A DNA stretch of 64,000 nucleotides from the NCBI RefSeq assembly GCF_014841215.1, contig NZ_JACYTR010000008.1, positions 1-64,000 of the forward strand, written 5' to 3'. The notes below the pieces were generated by a model that had not been told where the DNA came from, did no database searches, and worked only from the letters and a program-made list of their open reading frames with translations. This DNA is from Pseudomarimonas arenosa. GTDB lineage: Bacteria; Pseudomonadota; Gammaproteobacteria; Xanthomonadales; Xanthomonadaceae. Shown here piece by piece: positions 58,201 through 64,000 of this stretch; within the stretch, counting starts at the first letter, position 1, and every line of letters starts with the position of its first letter. The position numbers and the translations under genes are program-made.

Positions 58201-58355
58201 CCTACCGCCCAGCGCGGGAAGTCAACATCCCGCGCGTGCTAAGCCTGTTGAAGGGTGATGAACAAGGCCTCGATAGCAGTGGTGACCTCAAGTTCATTGG
58301 CGGCGGCAGTCAGGCTAAACAGCGTGTTGAGCAAACAGACTGGACCCACCGGTAG
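55263..58355 (+). CDS. second periplasmic-sensor diguanylate cyclase (propeller, Y_Y_Y, GGDEF)
   Basis: The protein has 1030 residues. It has the same layout as the 47.7-kb gene: signal peptide (about 1-29), reg_prop blades (YLWVGTQAGLARF, LWIATYKGLAVW and others) to about residue 640, Y_Y_Y domain (about 660-745), one membrane helix (about 757-775), coiled coil and GGDEF domain. The active site is GGEEF at 893-897, and the inhibitory site RTGD is at 884-887. A C-terminal tail of about 45 residues is extra. A TTG at 55257 would add two residues. Confidence 0.92.
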   Translation: MDLPRTVTAHAGLRLLLLLALAFSPALKALDPDKSFHDYVSDSWSIEQGLPQISALALAQDHQGYLWVGTQAGLARFDGHRFTVYTPENVPDLPGAYINALMVDRQRRLWIATYKGLAVWEQGVFSDLPLVQNGELQSPSFVALAQVDSDVLAAAGQTIFQIRERALEPLLKLPRSVHSLLAGPDALWIGSVGGVYRRAKSDAELQFLAFPVEANNAKVSSLVNSDERLWAGTSEGLFLLEFGQWQRYSDDALSQVPIEALLEDTDGNLWVAEIAHLSRIRGGRLVERIVREGTALAPRSLFQDREANLWLGSQWNGVTRLRNGWTRRFSRREGLATPLLWSVAAGEGDRLWVGTDEGLSLFEDGKFRHIVDGSHLPHPNAYTLLVEPGVVWIGTRRGLAVWQDEQLLQPERYRPMEALQINGIIRDRNGVLWFATTGGLFRDDGKKLQQFATADGLPDPRLRFLLQTRDGRLLLGGQAGLFEFSDGRVQPFKPSDGLPAGLDITALHELPSGDLVAGSLSEEVYFLHDQRWTRAGREQGMPSNAAFFIAHDDTYLWLGGIRGVERVPLSDLYALARGETDRVHGQMLLNERGDHRGGQKGFCCNGAGNAKGLQRGPELWAPTRDGLVVIDTDDVLFPKSPPTTVVERLRVVDEWRQIRPESTLELAASSRDLGFEFTAISFHEPRSVSFRYRLLGYHEDWRSPDEIGQRIVSYTNLPAGDLRFEVQGSTANGEWSDAASLDFKIAPSFGETTGFKVLVVASLVLLSWLAYRIQRLRYQRQAKQLEALVQSRTADLAEANQRLHEASQTDPLTGLRNRRYLAAQLPKDLAFYGRELRRGIDLGRVLIFAVVDIDHFKRINDTHGHAAGDRVLQQFATVLLGQVRTGDYVARWGGEEFVLVFRPSQSEYLPLLGDRVRAAVAAFPFDIGQDKPLSVTCSIGLVEYPLFFDGQQSLGWEQLIELADRALYRVKHEGRNGWGAYRPAREVNIPRVLSLLKGDEQGLDSSGDLKFIGGGSQAKQRVEQTDWTHR

Positions 58356-58494
58356 TATGGGAAGTCTGAAGCCAGCGCTCCCATGTGTTGAGCACAGCGA
58401 CCGAGGACGGGGCTCGCAAAGGCGTCCCGATCTGGCTTAGATTCCTTGGGGAGTGCGAAGGTACACGGAGAATGCTTTCTGCTCGACCAGGGTC
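58356..58494. other. chromosomal flank left of island
   Basis: These 139 bases lie between the cyclase stop and the left att repeat. I see no gene. GTGCGAAGGT at 58453-58462 repeats ten bases of the att copy at 58510-58519. Confidence 0.4.
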
Positions 58495-58522
58495 CTGGAA
58501 TCCGCTCTGGTGCGAAGGTGGG
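58495..58522. repeat. attachment-site copy (island left boundary)
   Basis: These 28 bases match 62942-62970 in the same orientation, with one mismatch and one missing C out of 29 columns. The right copy spans the 3' end of tRNA-Leu. This copy therefore looks like the distal att site formed when an element integrated there. Confidence 0.82.
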
Positions 58523-58584
58523 CACCGCAAAGCGACGTTAAAGCATTGAATGTATGGGCGATTGTTGGACGGTGTTTCGTCTGT

Positions 58585-58605
58585 TACTCACAATCCTACT
58601 CACAA
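58585..58605. promoter_or_regulatory. two direct TACTCACAA sites near island end
   Basis: TACTCACAA occurs at 58585-58593 and 58597-58605, a 12-base period. A third copy in the opposite orientation (TTGTGAGTA, 58922-58930) lies 21 bases before the alpA start. These are candidate binding sites for AlpA or the integrase. Confidence 0.5.
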
Positions 58606-58631
58606 GTGGCTACGAGTAGAGAGCTTCCATG

Positions 58632-58901
58632 CTATGCCGCCTTCGCTTCGATCGAACGCGATGCTATGCGCTCCATCACCCACTGGTCCAGCTCCGTCTC
58701 GACCCAGGCCACCGCTCGCGCCGTCAGGCAGACCCGCGTAGGAAAACGTCCAGTAGCCTCTGCGGCGTAGATAGCCGAACGCGATAGGCCTGTGCGTTTG
58801 ATCACTTCGGGCAGGCGCAGGAGGCGCGGGGTCGCGCTGGTGGGCAATGCTGGGCGCGATTGACCAGAAAGGTTGGACGAAGGTGGAGGTGCTTGAATCA
58901 T
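58632..58901 (-). CDS. alpA: AlpA family phage-type regulator
   Basis: The protein has 89 residues. The AlpA/MerR-like helix-turn-helix is at about residues 26-55 (LLRLPEVIKRTGLSRSAIY), followed by GRFPTRVCL and the AVAWVETELDQWV helix, which is diagnostic for AlpA proteins. These are small DNA-binding proteins that act as excisionases or activate the integrase gene in P4-like elements. Start 58901 (after AAGGGAT) is preferred to 58940, because the longer form would cover the TACTCACAA site. It sits next to the left att copy. Confidence 0.85.
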   Translation of the reverse strand: MIQAPPPSSNLSGQSRPALPTSATPRLLRLPEVIKRTGLSRSAIYAAEATGRFPTRVCLTARAVAWVETELDQWVMERIASRSIEAKAA

Positions 58902-59407
58902 TCTGTTGGTGATCCCTTTTTTTGTGAGTATCGGAAACATTACGTTTCACTGGAAGCGGATGACTATCGTTTCCCAAGCCGGTCGACCAATCGGCGGTGG
59001 CGCAGATTGGGCTTGTAGCCCGTACCGGCTTCCCGAGCGCTGCTCGCTCTTAGCCAGTCGGTGACGAGGATCTGAAGTTTTTGGGGAATGAGAGCCGCCC
59101 ACGGGGGGCATCTTCGAAGTTTCTTAATCAAATGAGCCCGCGGGACATTCGCCGCAAAATTCTTTTGACAAGTGGGCGTGGGCTAGATCGACTCAATGCG
59201 GCGACTCGCGGAGAGCATCTCGGACGAGCCGAATGAAGATTGCCGACTGCAATCGAGTGTTGGCAGCGGGTCCGACACCCTAGGCTGCTTTCGTCATTTG
59301 CTCACCTATTGAGCGAGATGAATACCTTCTACCGGCTACGTTCTCTCGCCTAAACTACAATCGGCGCCTGTGGCGGCCGCAGATCCTCCGAGAGGAAGGA
59401 GCGTCGA
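58902..59407. other. 506-base gap between alpA and first HEPN gene
   Basis: No credible gene is seen. It holds the TTGTGAGTA site (58922-58930), presumably the alpA promoter, and before the HEPN gene a TACAAT hexamer (59356-59361) that could be a -10 box. No convincing -35 element was found. Confidence 0.4.
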
Positions 59408-60439
59408 ATGAAACTGAGGTCAGTTGATCGGTTCCGTGCTCGTACATTCGGTATTGAGGCTGCGCTTATTGGCGCCAAGTCGACATTTGCGTACGAAGGC
59501 AGGCAAGTCTCCGTCGCACTTCCGCAGCTTGATCAAGTCGGCGACAGACATGACGAGAACGCTGCAGCCGTTTGCAGTGCACGGCGGGGAAACTCACCTC
59601 TCTACTATTCCATTCGGTTCATCGAAATCTCCATCGAATTGAACGAATCGTTGGAACTGCCAGAATCTATTGTCGAGCCTGCCGCAGACCCGTACAGCTT
59701 GCTTTCAATCGATCAAAGGAAGCTGCTGGATGAGGTCGGGGGCAAATACGCGCAGCTGGCGCTTGGGGCTTTTGCGCATTGGATAGCAGTTCTTCGGTGG
59801 GTAACTGGATATCACTGGATTTGCCGCGACGAGCGAATTGACACCAGCACAGGCTGGCCGACCCGGCTTGTTGACATGCAGTCGGGCCGCGATGCTTGGA
59901 CTTTTAGGCAAGTGATTAATATCCGGGGCTACCCGCCGATACGAATGAGCCACTGGGAAAAACTTGCTGAAGTGTTGAAGCGGGGAGCCGTTCCACCAAT
60001 ATATGCGGTGCTATACGGAGATGCGATGGATCACATCGCAAACAATGAGCACCGTATTGCGTTCGTTGACCTTGCGGTCGCCTGCGAAGTGTTCTTGCGT
60101 ATGAGTGTGTTAAGTTCATTGCCGGTCAGCTTGTCAGGCGCAGCGTTGGCTGTTATCGACAATGCGAACATTAACCAGTACGTCACGCATTTGTACCCAG
60201 AACTCCTTTCGGCGTCCGTGCGAGACATGTACAAGAAGGACCTCAAGCCCGAACTTAGTTCACTATTCGATAAGCGGAACAAGGTTCTTCACAGCGCCCA
60301 CTTCGAGGTGGCCACGCCCGAGAACTGCCGACGTTTTGCGAAACTCTGTGGACAACTGTTCCAGCTCGATCCGGACTCAGGGTTCAATCCGCGAGATGAA
60401 ACGCGCCAAGCTAGGCCTCACGAGCTAGTGTTTATGTAG
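59408..60439 (+). CDS. HEPN-like domain protein 1 (island cargo)
   Basis: The protein has 343 residues and I recognise no named family. The C-terminal third (about 215-325) resembles a HEPN domain: a helix with AFVDLAVACEVFLRM, then FDKRNKVLHSAHF with the R-x4-H signature (Arg290, Asn291, His295) found in HEPN ribonucleases. The N-terminal 200 residues are novel to me, with a Trp-rich middle (WVTGYHWICR). A strong AAGGAG site lies six bases before the ATG. Base composition is visibly lower in G+C than neighbours: one 60-base line at 60061 has 29 G+C. It is probably foreign cargo of the island. Confidence 0.75.
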   Translation: MKLRSVDRFRARTFGIEAALIGAKSTFAYEGRQVSVALPQLDQVGDRHDENAAAVCSARRGNSPLYYSIRFIEISIELNESLELPESIVEPAADPYSLLSIDQRKLLDEVGGKYAQLALGAFAHWIAVLRWVTGYHWICRDERIDTSTGWPTRLVDMQSGRDAWTFRQVINIRGYPPIRMSHWEKLAEVLKRGAVPPIYAVLYGDAMDHIANNEHRIAFVDLAVACEVFLRMSVLSSLPVSLSGAALAVIDNANINQYVTHLYPELLSASVRDMYKKDLKPELSSLFDKRNKVLHSAHFEVATPENCRRFAKLCGQLFQLDPDSGFNPRDETRQARPHELVFM

Positions 60440-60595
60440 TTGGGTATTTCGCCACGATGCGGGGGCAAAACCTGCTCCTTCTTAGCTCAGGGGGTGAACA
60501 GAAACTCTTCTTCCATGGTTCCTTGGCATTCAGGGGTAGATTGCCGACTTTCTAGACATTGATGTGCAGGTCTGCGGATTCGCGAGGTTTAAGAC

Positions 60596-60685
60596 ATGCC
60601 GAACCACAAGAAGGGAGAAGATCACAGTGAACGCGCGCAGTTCGAATTCAGTTCACTCTGCTTTTCCGCATGGGGAGAATCATGA
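60596..60685 (+). CDS. possible 29-residue leader ORF before second HEPN gene
   Basis: The ATG at 60596 opens a 29-codon frame (MPNHKKGEDHSERAQ...) that ends with TGA overlapping the HEPN gene start as ATGA. GAGG lies about ten bases upstream. It may be a leader peptide, a small partner protein or a chance frame. Confidence 0.35.
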   Translation: MPNHKKGEDHSERAQFEFSSLCFSAWGES

Positions 60686-61911
60686 AGTCAATATCAAATA
60701 GAGATCGAATCCGCGGGCGTATCCAAGCCTATGTATCTTCAGTTACCAAGAACGGGGGAATTCCAAAACTGGGGGATGACGGAAAGTGCAAGGAGGCAGT
60801 AGATGCCTATGAGACGTTATCGCCTGAAGTCCGCTCGCTGCTTTCGTCTGACGACTTCATGCTGACATTCGCTGAGTGGGCGATTGTCTACGAGCCCGAA
60901 TGCCTGAAAGGCATCGCACTTGAAGTAGGCCCTGTCCCCGATATCGACAACACGAAGTTGCGGGAAATTGCCGATTCGTTTTCGCAGTTCCTATCTTCCT
61001 TGCCTCAGACAACGCGGCTTGCGATCCGAGTGAGTGAGTTGCCATTGGCCGGTCCAGGATTGAAAGAGCTGGGTCAGGGCTACAGCCTTGTAAAGTTGGG
61101 TGATTCAATTGACAAGCTCTCACAATACATTTGCGTCGAAGTGCCCGGAATTGCGCTTCCTAGGTCGGGTCGGGTCACTGTGCAAGATGCGCTCGACAAG
61201 GCCAAAGTCTGGATCGCTATTGAGAGTCTCCGAGGGGGATTTAGGCGCCGATACTCAGCATCAATTTCTCCGATTGACGTGAAGGCGCCGACATTCATTC
61301 ACTCCGCGGTGGACGGGGCAGAAGGGAACGCAATTCCTGTTCAAGGTCATGACGAAATGGCGGTTCACTGCAGATCCTTGATCGTGGAAGCAAGGCCAGT
61401 AGGGCTGATCTCCCCATCACAACCCTACCAAATTCCGCACATCTTGACGCTTCATGACAAAGCCCATGCTGCAACGTCGCAACCGATAATGTCCGCCTGC
61501 CAGTGGTTGATCGATGGAGACTGCACATCAGACGATAGTGCAAAGTTTCTTAACTACTGCCTTGGACTAGAGGCCTTATTGAGTGAAAAGGCTGGTCGAA
61601 GAAAGCCTTCGGGTGAGTCAGGCGACCTTGATGCTCCGCCGTCAATGATGATTGCAGATCGATGTGCATTCTTGCTTGGCGACACTGTGGAGCAACGAGA
61701 TGAGATCAGAAAAGAAATGGGTCAGCTTTACGCACTTCGCTCGAAGCTGGTTCATGGAAGAACTCGCCGCCTTTCACCTGAAGAACATCGTCACGGAGTT
61801 CGAGCTAGGCGACTTCTTGGCGACCTCATCAAGACACAACATGGCAAACTGCTCAAGAGCGTCGGCTTGGAATTGAAGCCAAATTGGCTCGCTCCTAACA
61901 GTAATTCGTGA
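60682..61911 (+). CDS. ApeA-like HEPN domain protein 2 (island cargo)
   Basis: The protein has 409 residues. The C-terminal part (about 285-395) fits the ApeA-like HEPN pattern: a helix FLNYCLGLEALLSE, then ADRCAFLLG, then MGQLYALRSKLVHGR with the R-x4-H catalytic signature (Arg353, His358). Many such domains are RNases in defence or toxin systems. The N-terminal 270 residues are not recognised. GGGGAG just before ATG 60682 makes it better than the ATG at 60670. Its G+C is lower than neighbours (29 of 60 in the line at 61681). It is preceded by the other HEPN gene on the same strand, and both end in HEPN. Confidence 0.8.
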   Translation: MKSISNRDRIRGRIQAYVSSVTKNGGIPKLGDDGKCKEAVDAYETLSPEVRSLLSSDDFMLTFAEWAIVYEPECLKGIALEVGPVPDIDNTKLREIADSFSQFLSSLPQTTRLAIRVSELPLAGPGLKELGQGYSLVKLGDSIDKLSQYICVEVPGIALPRSGRVTVQDALDKAKVWIAIESLRGGFRRRYSASISPIDVKAPTFIHSAVDGAEGNAIPVQGHDEMAVHCRSLIVEARPVGLISPSQPYQIPHILTLHDKAHAATSQPIMSACQWLIDGDCTSDDSAKFLNYCLGLEALLSEKAGRRKPSGESGDLDAPPSMMIADRCAFLLGDTVEQRDEIRKEMGQLYALRSKLVHGRTRRLSPEEHRHGVRARRLLGDLIKTQHGKLLKSVGLELKPNWLAPNSNS

Positions 61912-61933
61912 ACAGGGAAAAGCATGCCGGCCT

Positions 61934-61991
61934 GGGGCCGAACGGTTCTTAACAAGGGAACCGTATGGGAATCGGGAGTTGTGTCGGCCCC
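61934..61991. repeat. nested inverted repeats after HEPN gene 2
   Basis: The outer arms GGGGCCGA (61934-61941) and TCGGCCCC (61984-61991) enclose inner arms ACGGTTC (61942-61948) and GAACCGT (61958-61964). They lie 22 bases after the HEPN 2 stop. They could form a terminator, an RNA structure or a recombination remnant. Confidence 0.55.
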
Positions 61992-62128
61992 AACGACCCA
62001 GCGTCGACAAGCATGTACCTAACGGCAACCCTGGGGCGCTCCTTTCTCAGTTCAGGGAGTGATCAGAGGGATTGATCGCTGTGATCCGGCCGCATTGATC
62101 CGTCCGGTTCAGCCGGTGCCGAGAGGTC

Positions 62129-62896
62129 TCAGCCGTTTGCTCGCCGCCCTCCAGCCATGCTGTTCTGCACCGTGCTTCCTTCCCGCAACTTATCCAGGTA
62201 ATCCGCCCAGGCCAGCATCATCTGGCGGCGGCTGTCGCGGTGCTGGGCGCGGTCGTAGGCGGCGCGGACTTGGTCTTGTTCCTTGTGGCCGAGCTGGCGT
62301 TCGATCACGTCAGGATTGAAGCCCATCTCATTCAGGCGGGTGCTGGCGAGGGCGCGGAAGCCGTGGCCGCACATGGTGGCGCTGTCGTAGCCGAGCGTGC
62401 GCAGGGCGGCGTTGACGGTGTTGGCCGACATGCTCTTGCTGCCGTGGCGGATGCCGGGGAAGACGTGGCGGCAGCGGGCGGTGACGGCCTGCAGGTCGGT
62501 CAGGATGGCGACCGCGTGCGGGGCGAGTGGAACCCAATGTTCGCCGGTCTTGAACTTGGTGCGGCCGGTTTGCGCCGGGATGCGCCATTCGGCGGCTTCC
62601 AGGTCGATCTCCGACCACTTCGCCATACGCAGCTCGCCCGAGCGGAGAAACAGCAGGGGCAGCAGTTTGAGCGCGGCGCAGGCCGCCGGCTGGCCGACAT
62701 AGCCATGCAGGCTGCGAAGCAGCGCGGTGACGGCGGGTCGATGGGTGACCTTGGCCGAGGGCAGGGCGCCGGGCAGGGAGGCGACCGGATCGCTATCGCA
62801 GCGCCCGGTGGCGACGGCGTAGAGAAAGACCTGAGAACACAAACACCCCAGGCAGTGGCTGGATTTCCTGGGGCGTAGACAACAAAAAAGCCGCAC
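62129..62896 (-). pseudogene. int: N-terminally truncated P4-type tyrosine integrase
   Basis: The 255-codon frame contains the catalytic half of a P4-family integrase: RSGELRMAKWSEIDLEAAEWRIP (first Arg), HGFR (H-x-x-R), QLGHKE and AAYDRA (nucleophile Tyr). Family similarity begins only near base 62833; full-length members have about 400 residues. The arm-binding and core-binding N-terminus is gone, and only about 120 bases remain before the tRNA gene. The catalytic residues are intact, so the decay is a deletion rather than point mutation. It is probably unable to catalyse excision alone. Confidence 0.85.
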
Positions 62897-62911
62897 TAAG
62901 CGGCTGTTTTT
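62882..62911 (-). terminator. rho-independent terminator after tRNA-Leu
   Basis: AGCCGC and GCGGCT form a 6-bp stem around ACTAA, flanked by A and T runs on both sides, so it could work in both directions. For tRNA-Leu on the minus strand it lies about 45 bases downstream of the 3' end, on the island side of the att repeat. Confidence 0.75.
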
Positions 62912-62941
62912 GTTCGGTTTCCTGGACGTGCTGGGATCTCG

Positions 62942-62970
62942 CTGGAAACCGCTCTGGTGCCGAAGGTGGG
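62942..62970. repeat. attachment-site copy at tRNA-Leu 3' end (island right boundary)
   Basis: These 29 bases cover the 3' end of tRNA-Leu and 13 bases beyond it. They match 58495-58522 with one mismatch and one indel. This is the tRNA-side att site of the integrated element. Confidence 0.82.
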
Positions 62971-63041
62971 ACTCGAACCCACACGCTTTTAAGGGCGGGG
63001 GATTTTGAGTCCCCTGCGTCTACCAATTCCGCCACTTCGGC
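62955..63041 (-). tRNA. tRNA-Leu(CAA)
   Basis: This is an 87-base type II tRNA. The acceptor GCCGAAG pairs with CTTCGGC, CCA is encoded, anticodon loop CTCAAAA has anticodon CAA, a long variable arm is present, and the T arm has GGTTCGAGTCC. Its 3' end is the integration site of the adjacent island. Confidence 0.95.
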
Positions 63042-63055
63042 TGGCTGAGCCGCGC

Positions 63056-63083
63056 ATTATAGATGAATTTTTGCGGACGTCGA
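63056..63083 (-). promoter_or_regulatory. promoter of tRNA-Leu
   Basis: On the minus strand, TATAAT (63061-63056) is preceded by TCGACG (63083-63078) with a 16-base spacer. The -10 box lies 14 bases upstream of the tRNA 5' end. Confidence 0.65.
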
Positions 63084-63117
63084 CTGGATTGTGTGAACGC
63101 GGTCGCTCTGGTGGCAG

Positions 63118-63981
63118 TCAGGTCTGTTTGAGCGTGGCGGCTGCTTCGCTGCGACGACGGTAGAAATCGAGGATGGTCTCCTCGAAATTGCCGAACAGGG
63201 CATCGGCGAGCGGTACCGCATACCAGTTGAACTGGGTGCTCACCCGATACTCCATCTGAATTCTCAGCTCAGCACCGCTACCCCTTGGGCTTATTGCGTA
63301 CGATGTGGTGAGCATGTCGAAGTAGTGCCCGCCAATCTTGACGTGGTCGTCCAAGGCTTGCGCGGGAACGGAGTCTGGAGAGAACCGATAGGTCCACTGA
63401 ACAAAGCGTTCCGGTTCCTGTTGCTGCACAATCTGGTCAAAGTGTATGCCTTTGCCCATGCGGATGCGGCGGATGGTGTCTGCACCGCTCTGTTCGCTTT
63501 GGCCGATTTCGGGTAGGGGCACGCCGATGCGATAGATCCAGCCATGTTCCACCTCATCAGGCTGAATCTGGCCGGTATTGTGCAAGAAGCGCCAGATGAC
63601 CGCGGGTGGCGCTTCTACATAGACACTGCGCTCGATCTTGCGGTAGCGGTCGGGGCCGACCGAACTCGGTTCGACCAGGCCCAGCAACAGCGGCAGCACC
63701 GTGAAGCCGTAGAGTGTTTGCTTGGGCCACTGGGTCCATCGGCATATTGCCCCCATCAGCAATCCTCCGAGTACGCCGTATAGCGAAAACAACGGCAGGA
63801 TCAAGATGGCGCAGATCAGTCCTTCGATCAGAATCATCAGGGTCCCGGTGATGAATAGCGCGTTCGCCATCATCGGTGCGATCAGGTAGTACGCCCAGGT
63901 GCGACGACGCTGTCGCTCGGCGACGTACACAGTGATTGCGCCGACACAGAGCGGCGCAAGGTAGATGAAGGCCGCGCTCAT
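63118..63981 (-). CDS. SRPBCC-domain membrane protein
   Basis: The protein has at least 287 residues. The N-terminal part has about four hydrophobic helices (about 5-20, 30-50, 53-82 and 88-104), followed by an SRPBCC/START-like domain (about 115-275) beginning with KIERSVYVEAPPAVIWRFLHN, the usual opening strand and helix of polyketide-cyclase/START folds. It lies just outside the island. The start at 63981 is the only ATG visible, but the frame stays open to the window edge, so the true start could be beyond it. The ligand is unknown. Confidence 0.78.
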   Translation of the reverse strand: MSAAFIYLAPLCVGAITVYVAERQRRRTWAYYLIAPMMANALFITGTLMILIEGLICAILILPLFSLYGVLGGLLMGAICRWTQWPKQTLYGFTVLPLLLGLVEPSSVGPDRYRKIERSVYVEAPPAVIWRFLHNTGQIQPDEVEHGWIYRIGVPLPEIGQSEQSGADTIRRIRMGKGIHFDQIVQQQEPERFVQWTYRFSPDSVPAQALDDHVKIGGHYFDMLTTSYAISPRGSGAELRIQMEYRVSTQFNWYAVPLADALFGNFEETILDFYRRRSEAAATLKQT

Positions 63982-64000
63982 CGTTGCGAAGGGTTCGTCT

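Noticed and set aside
58453-58770. 105-codon plus-strand frame across the left att site
   Set aside because: It crosses the att boundary and lies antisense to alpA; no domain is seen.
62240-62878. 212-codon plus-strand frame opposite the integrase
   Set aside because: It is Ala/Gly/Val-rich and antisense to conserved integrase motifs.
58495-62970. CRISPR array or Cas-linked HEPN system
   Set aside because: No regularly spaced repeats and no Cas genes are present; the only repeats are att copies and the TACTCACAA sites.

Overview
The window looks like ordinary chromosome of a gammaproteobacterium of the Xanthomonadales/Lysobacterales type, with one small mobile island near the right end. The evidence for the lineage is gene order and content: the run lolC-lolD-comEC-exbB-exbD-msbA-lpxK-kdsB-phosphatase-uvrC-pgsA, the run ndk-rlmN-pilF-rodZ-yfgM-bamB-der without ispG and hisS, large hybrid sensor/diguanylate cyclases, and intergenic heptamer arrays. 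The genus cannot be told from the sequence alone. Coding is dense, G+C is high, and many genes overlap by 1-8 bases (ATGA, GTGA), so most of the window is long operons.

Layout: 1-4 kb holds stress genes (peroxiredoxin, Hsp20, DnaJ-type co-chaperone), a PhnD-like binding protein and YgfZ. 4.3-8.7 kb is a succinate dehydrogenase operon extended by a small membrane protein, the flavinylation factor SdhE and a YgfX protein. 8.7-22.3 kb is an envelope operon: lipoprotein export, ComEC, ExbBD, lipid A export and synthesis, KDO activation, then an NHL-repeat protein, UvrC and PgsA. 22.3-29.4 kb has an amine/amino acid oxidoreductase, a membrane protein, and on the minus strand psrA-fadN-fadA, with a PsrA-type operator before psrA. 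29.6-38.3 kb is ndk through der, then a decayed MoeA-like gene and a rhodanese-MoeB fusion. 38.4-43 kb is folD and a TRAP transporter operon (TatT, P, Q, M). 43-47.6 kb is guaB, guaA, tadA and orn. 47.7-58.4 kb has two large periplasmic-sensor diguanylate cyclases, ppsA with its divergent regulator ppsR, a DUF1249 gene and tRNA-Ala and tRNA-Glu.

The unusual part is 58,495-62,970. It is an approximately 4.5-kb element inserted at the 3' end of tRNA-Leu(CAA). An imperfect 28/29-bp direct repeat of the tRNA 3' end bounds it. It carries an AlpA-like regulator, two lower-G+C genes that each end in a HEPN-like domain with an R-x4-H motif, a 29-codon reading frame that overlaps the second HEPN gene by ATGA, and an N-terminally truncated P4-type integrase. 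Three exact copies of a 9-mer (TACTCACAA) lie around alpA. My main hypothesis is that the HEPN pair is a compact defence or RNA-targeting cargo in a mobile element that is now partly immobilised. The function is inferred, not shown.

Other points of interest are two large inverted heptamer-repeat structures (between fadA and fadN, and between guaB and guaA), the PsrA operator, the decayed MoeA-like gene, and a thioredoxin-fold NHL protein without its CXXC in the lipid A operon.
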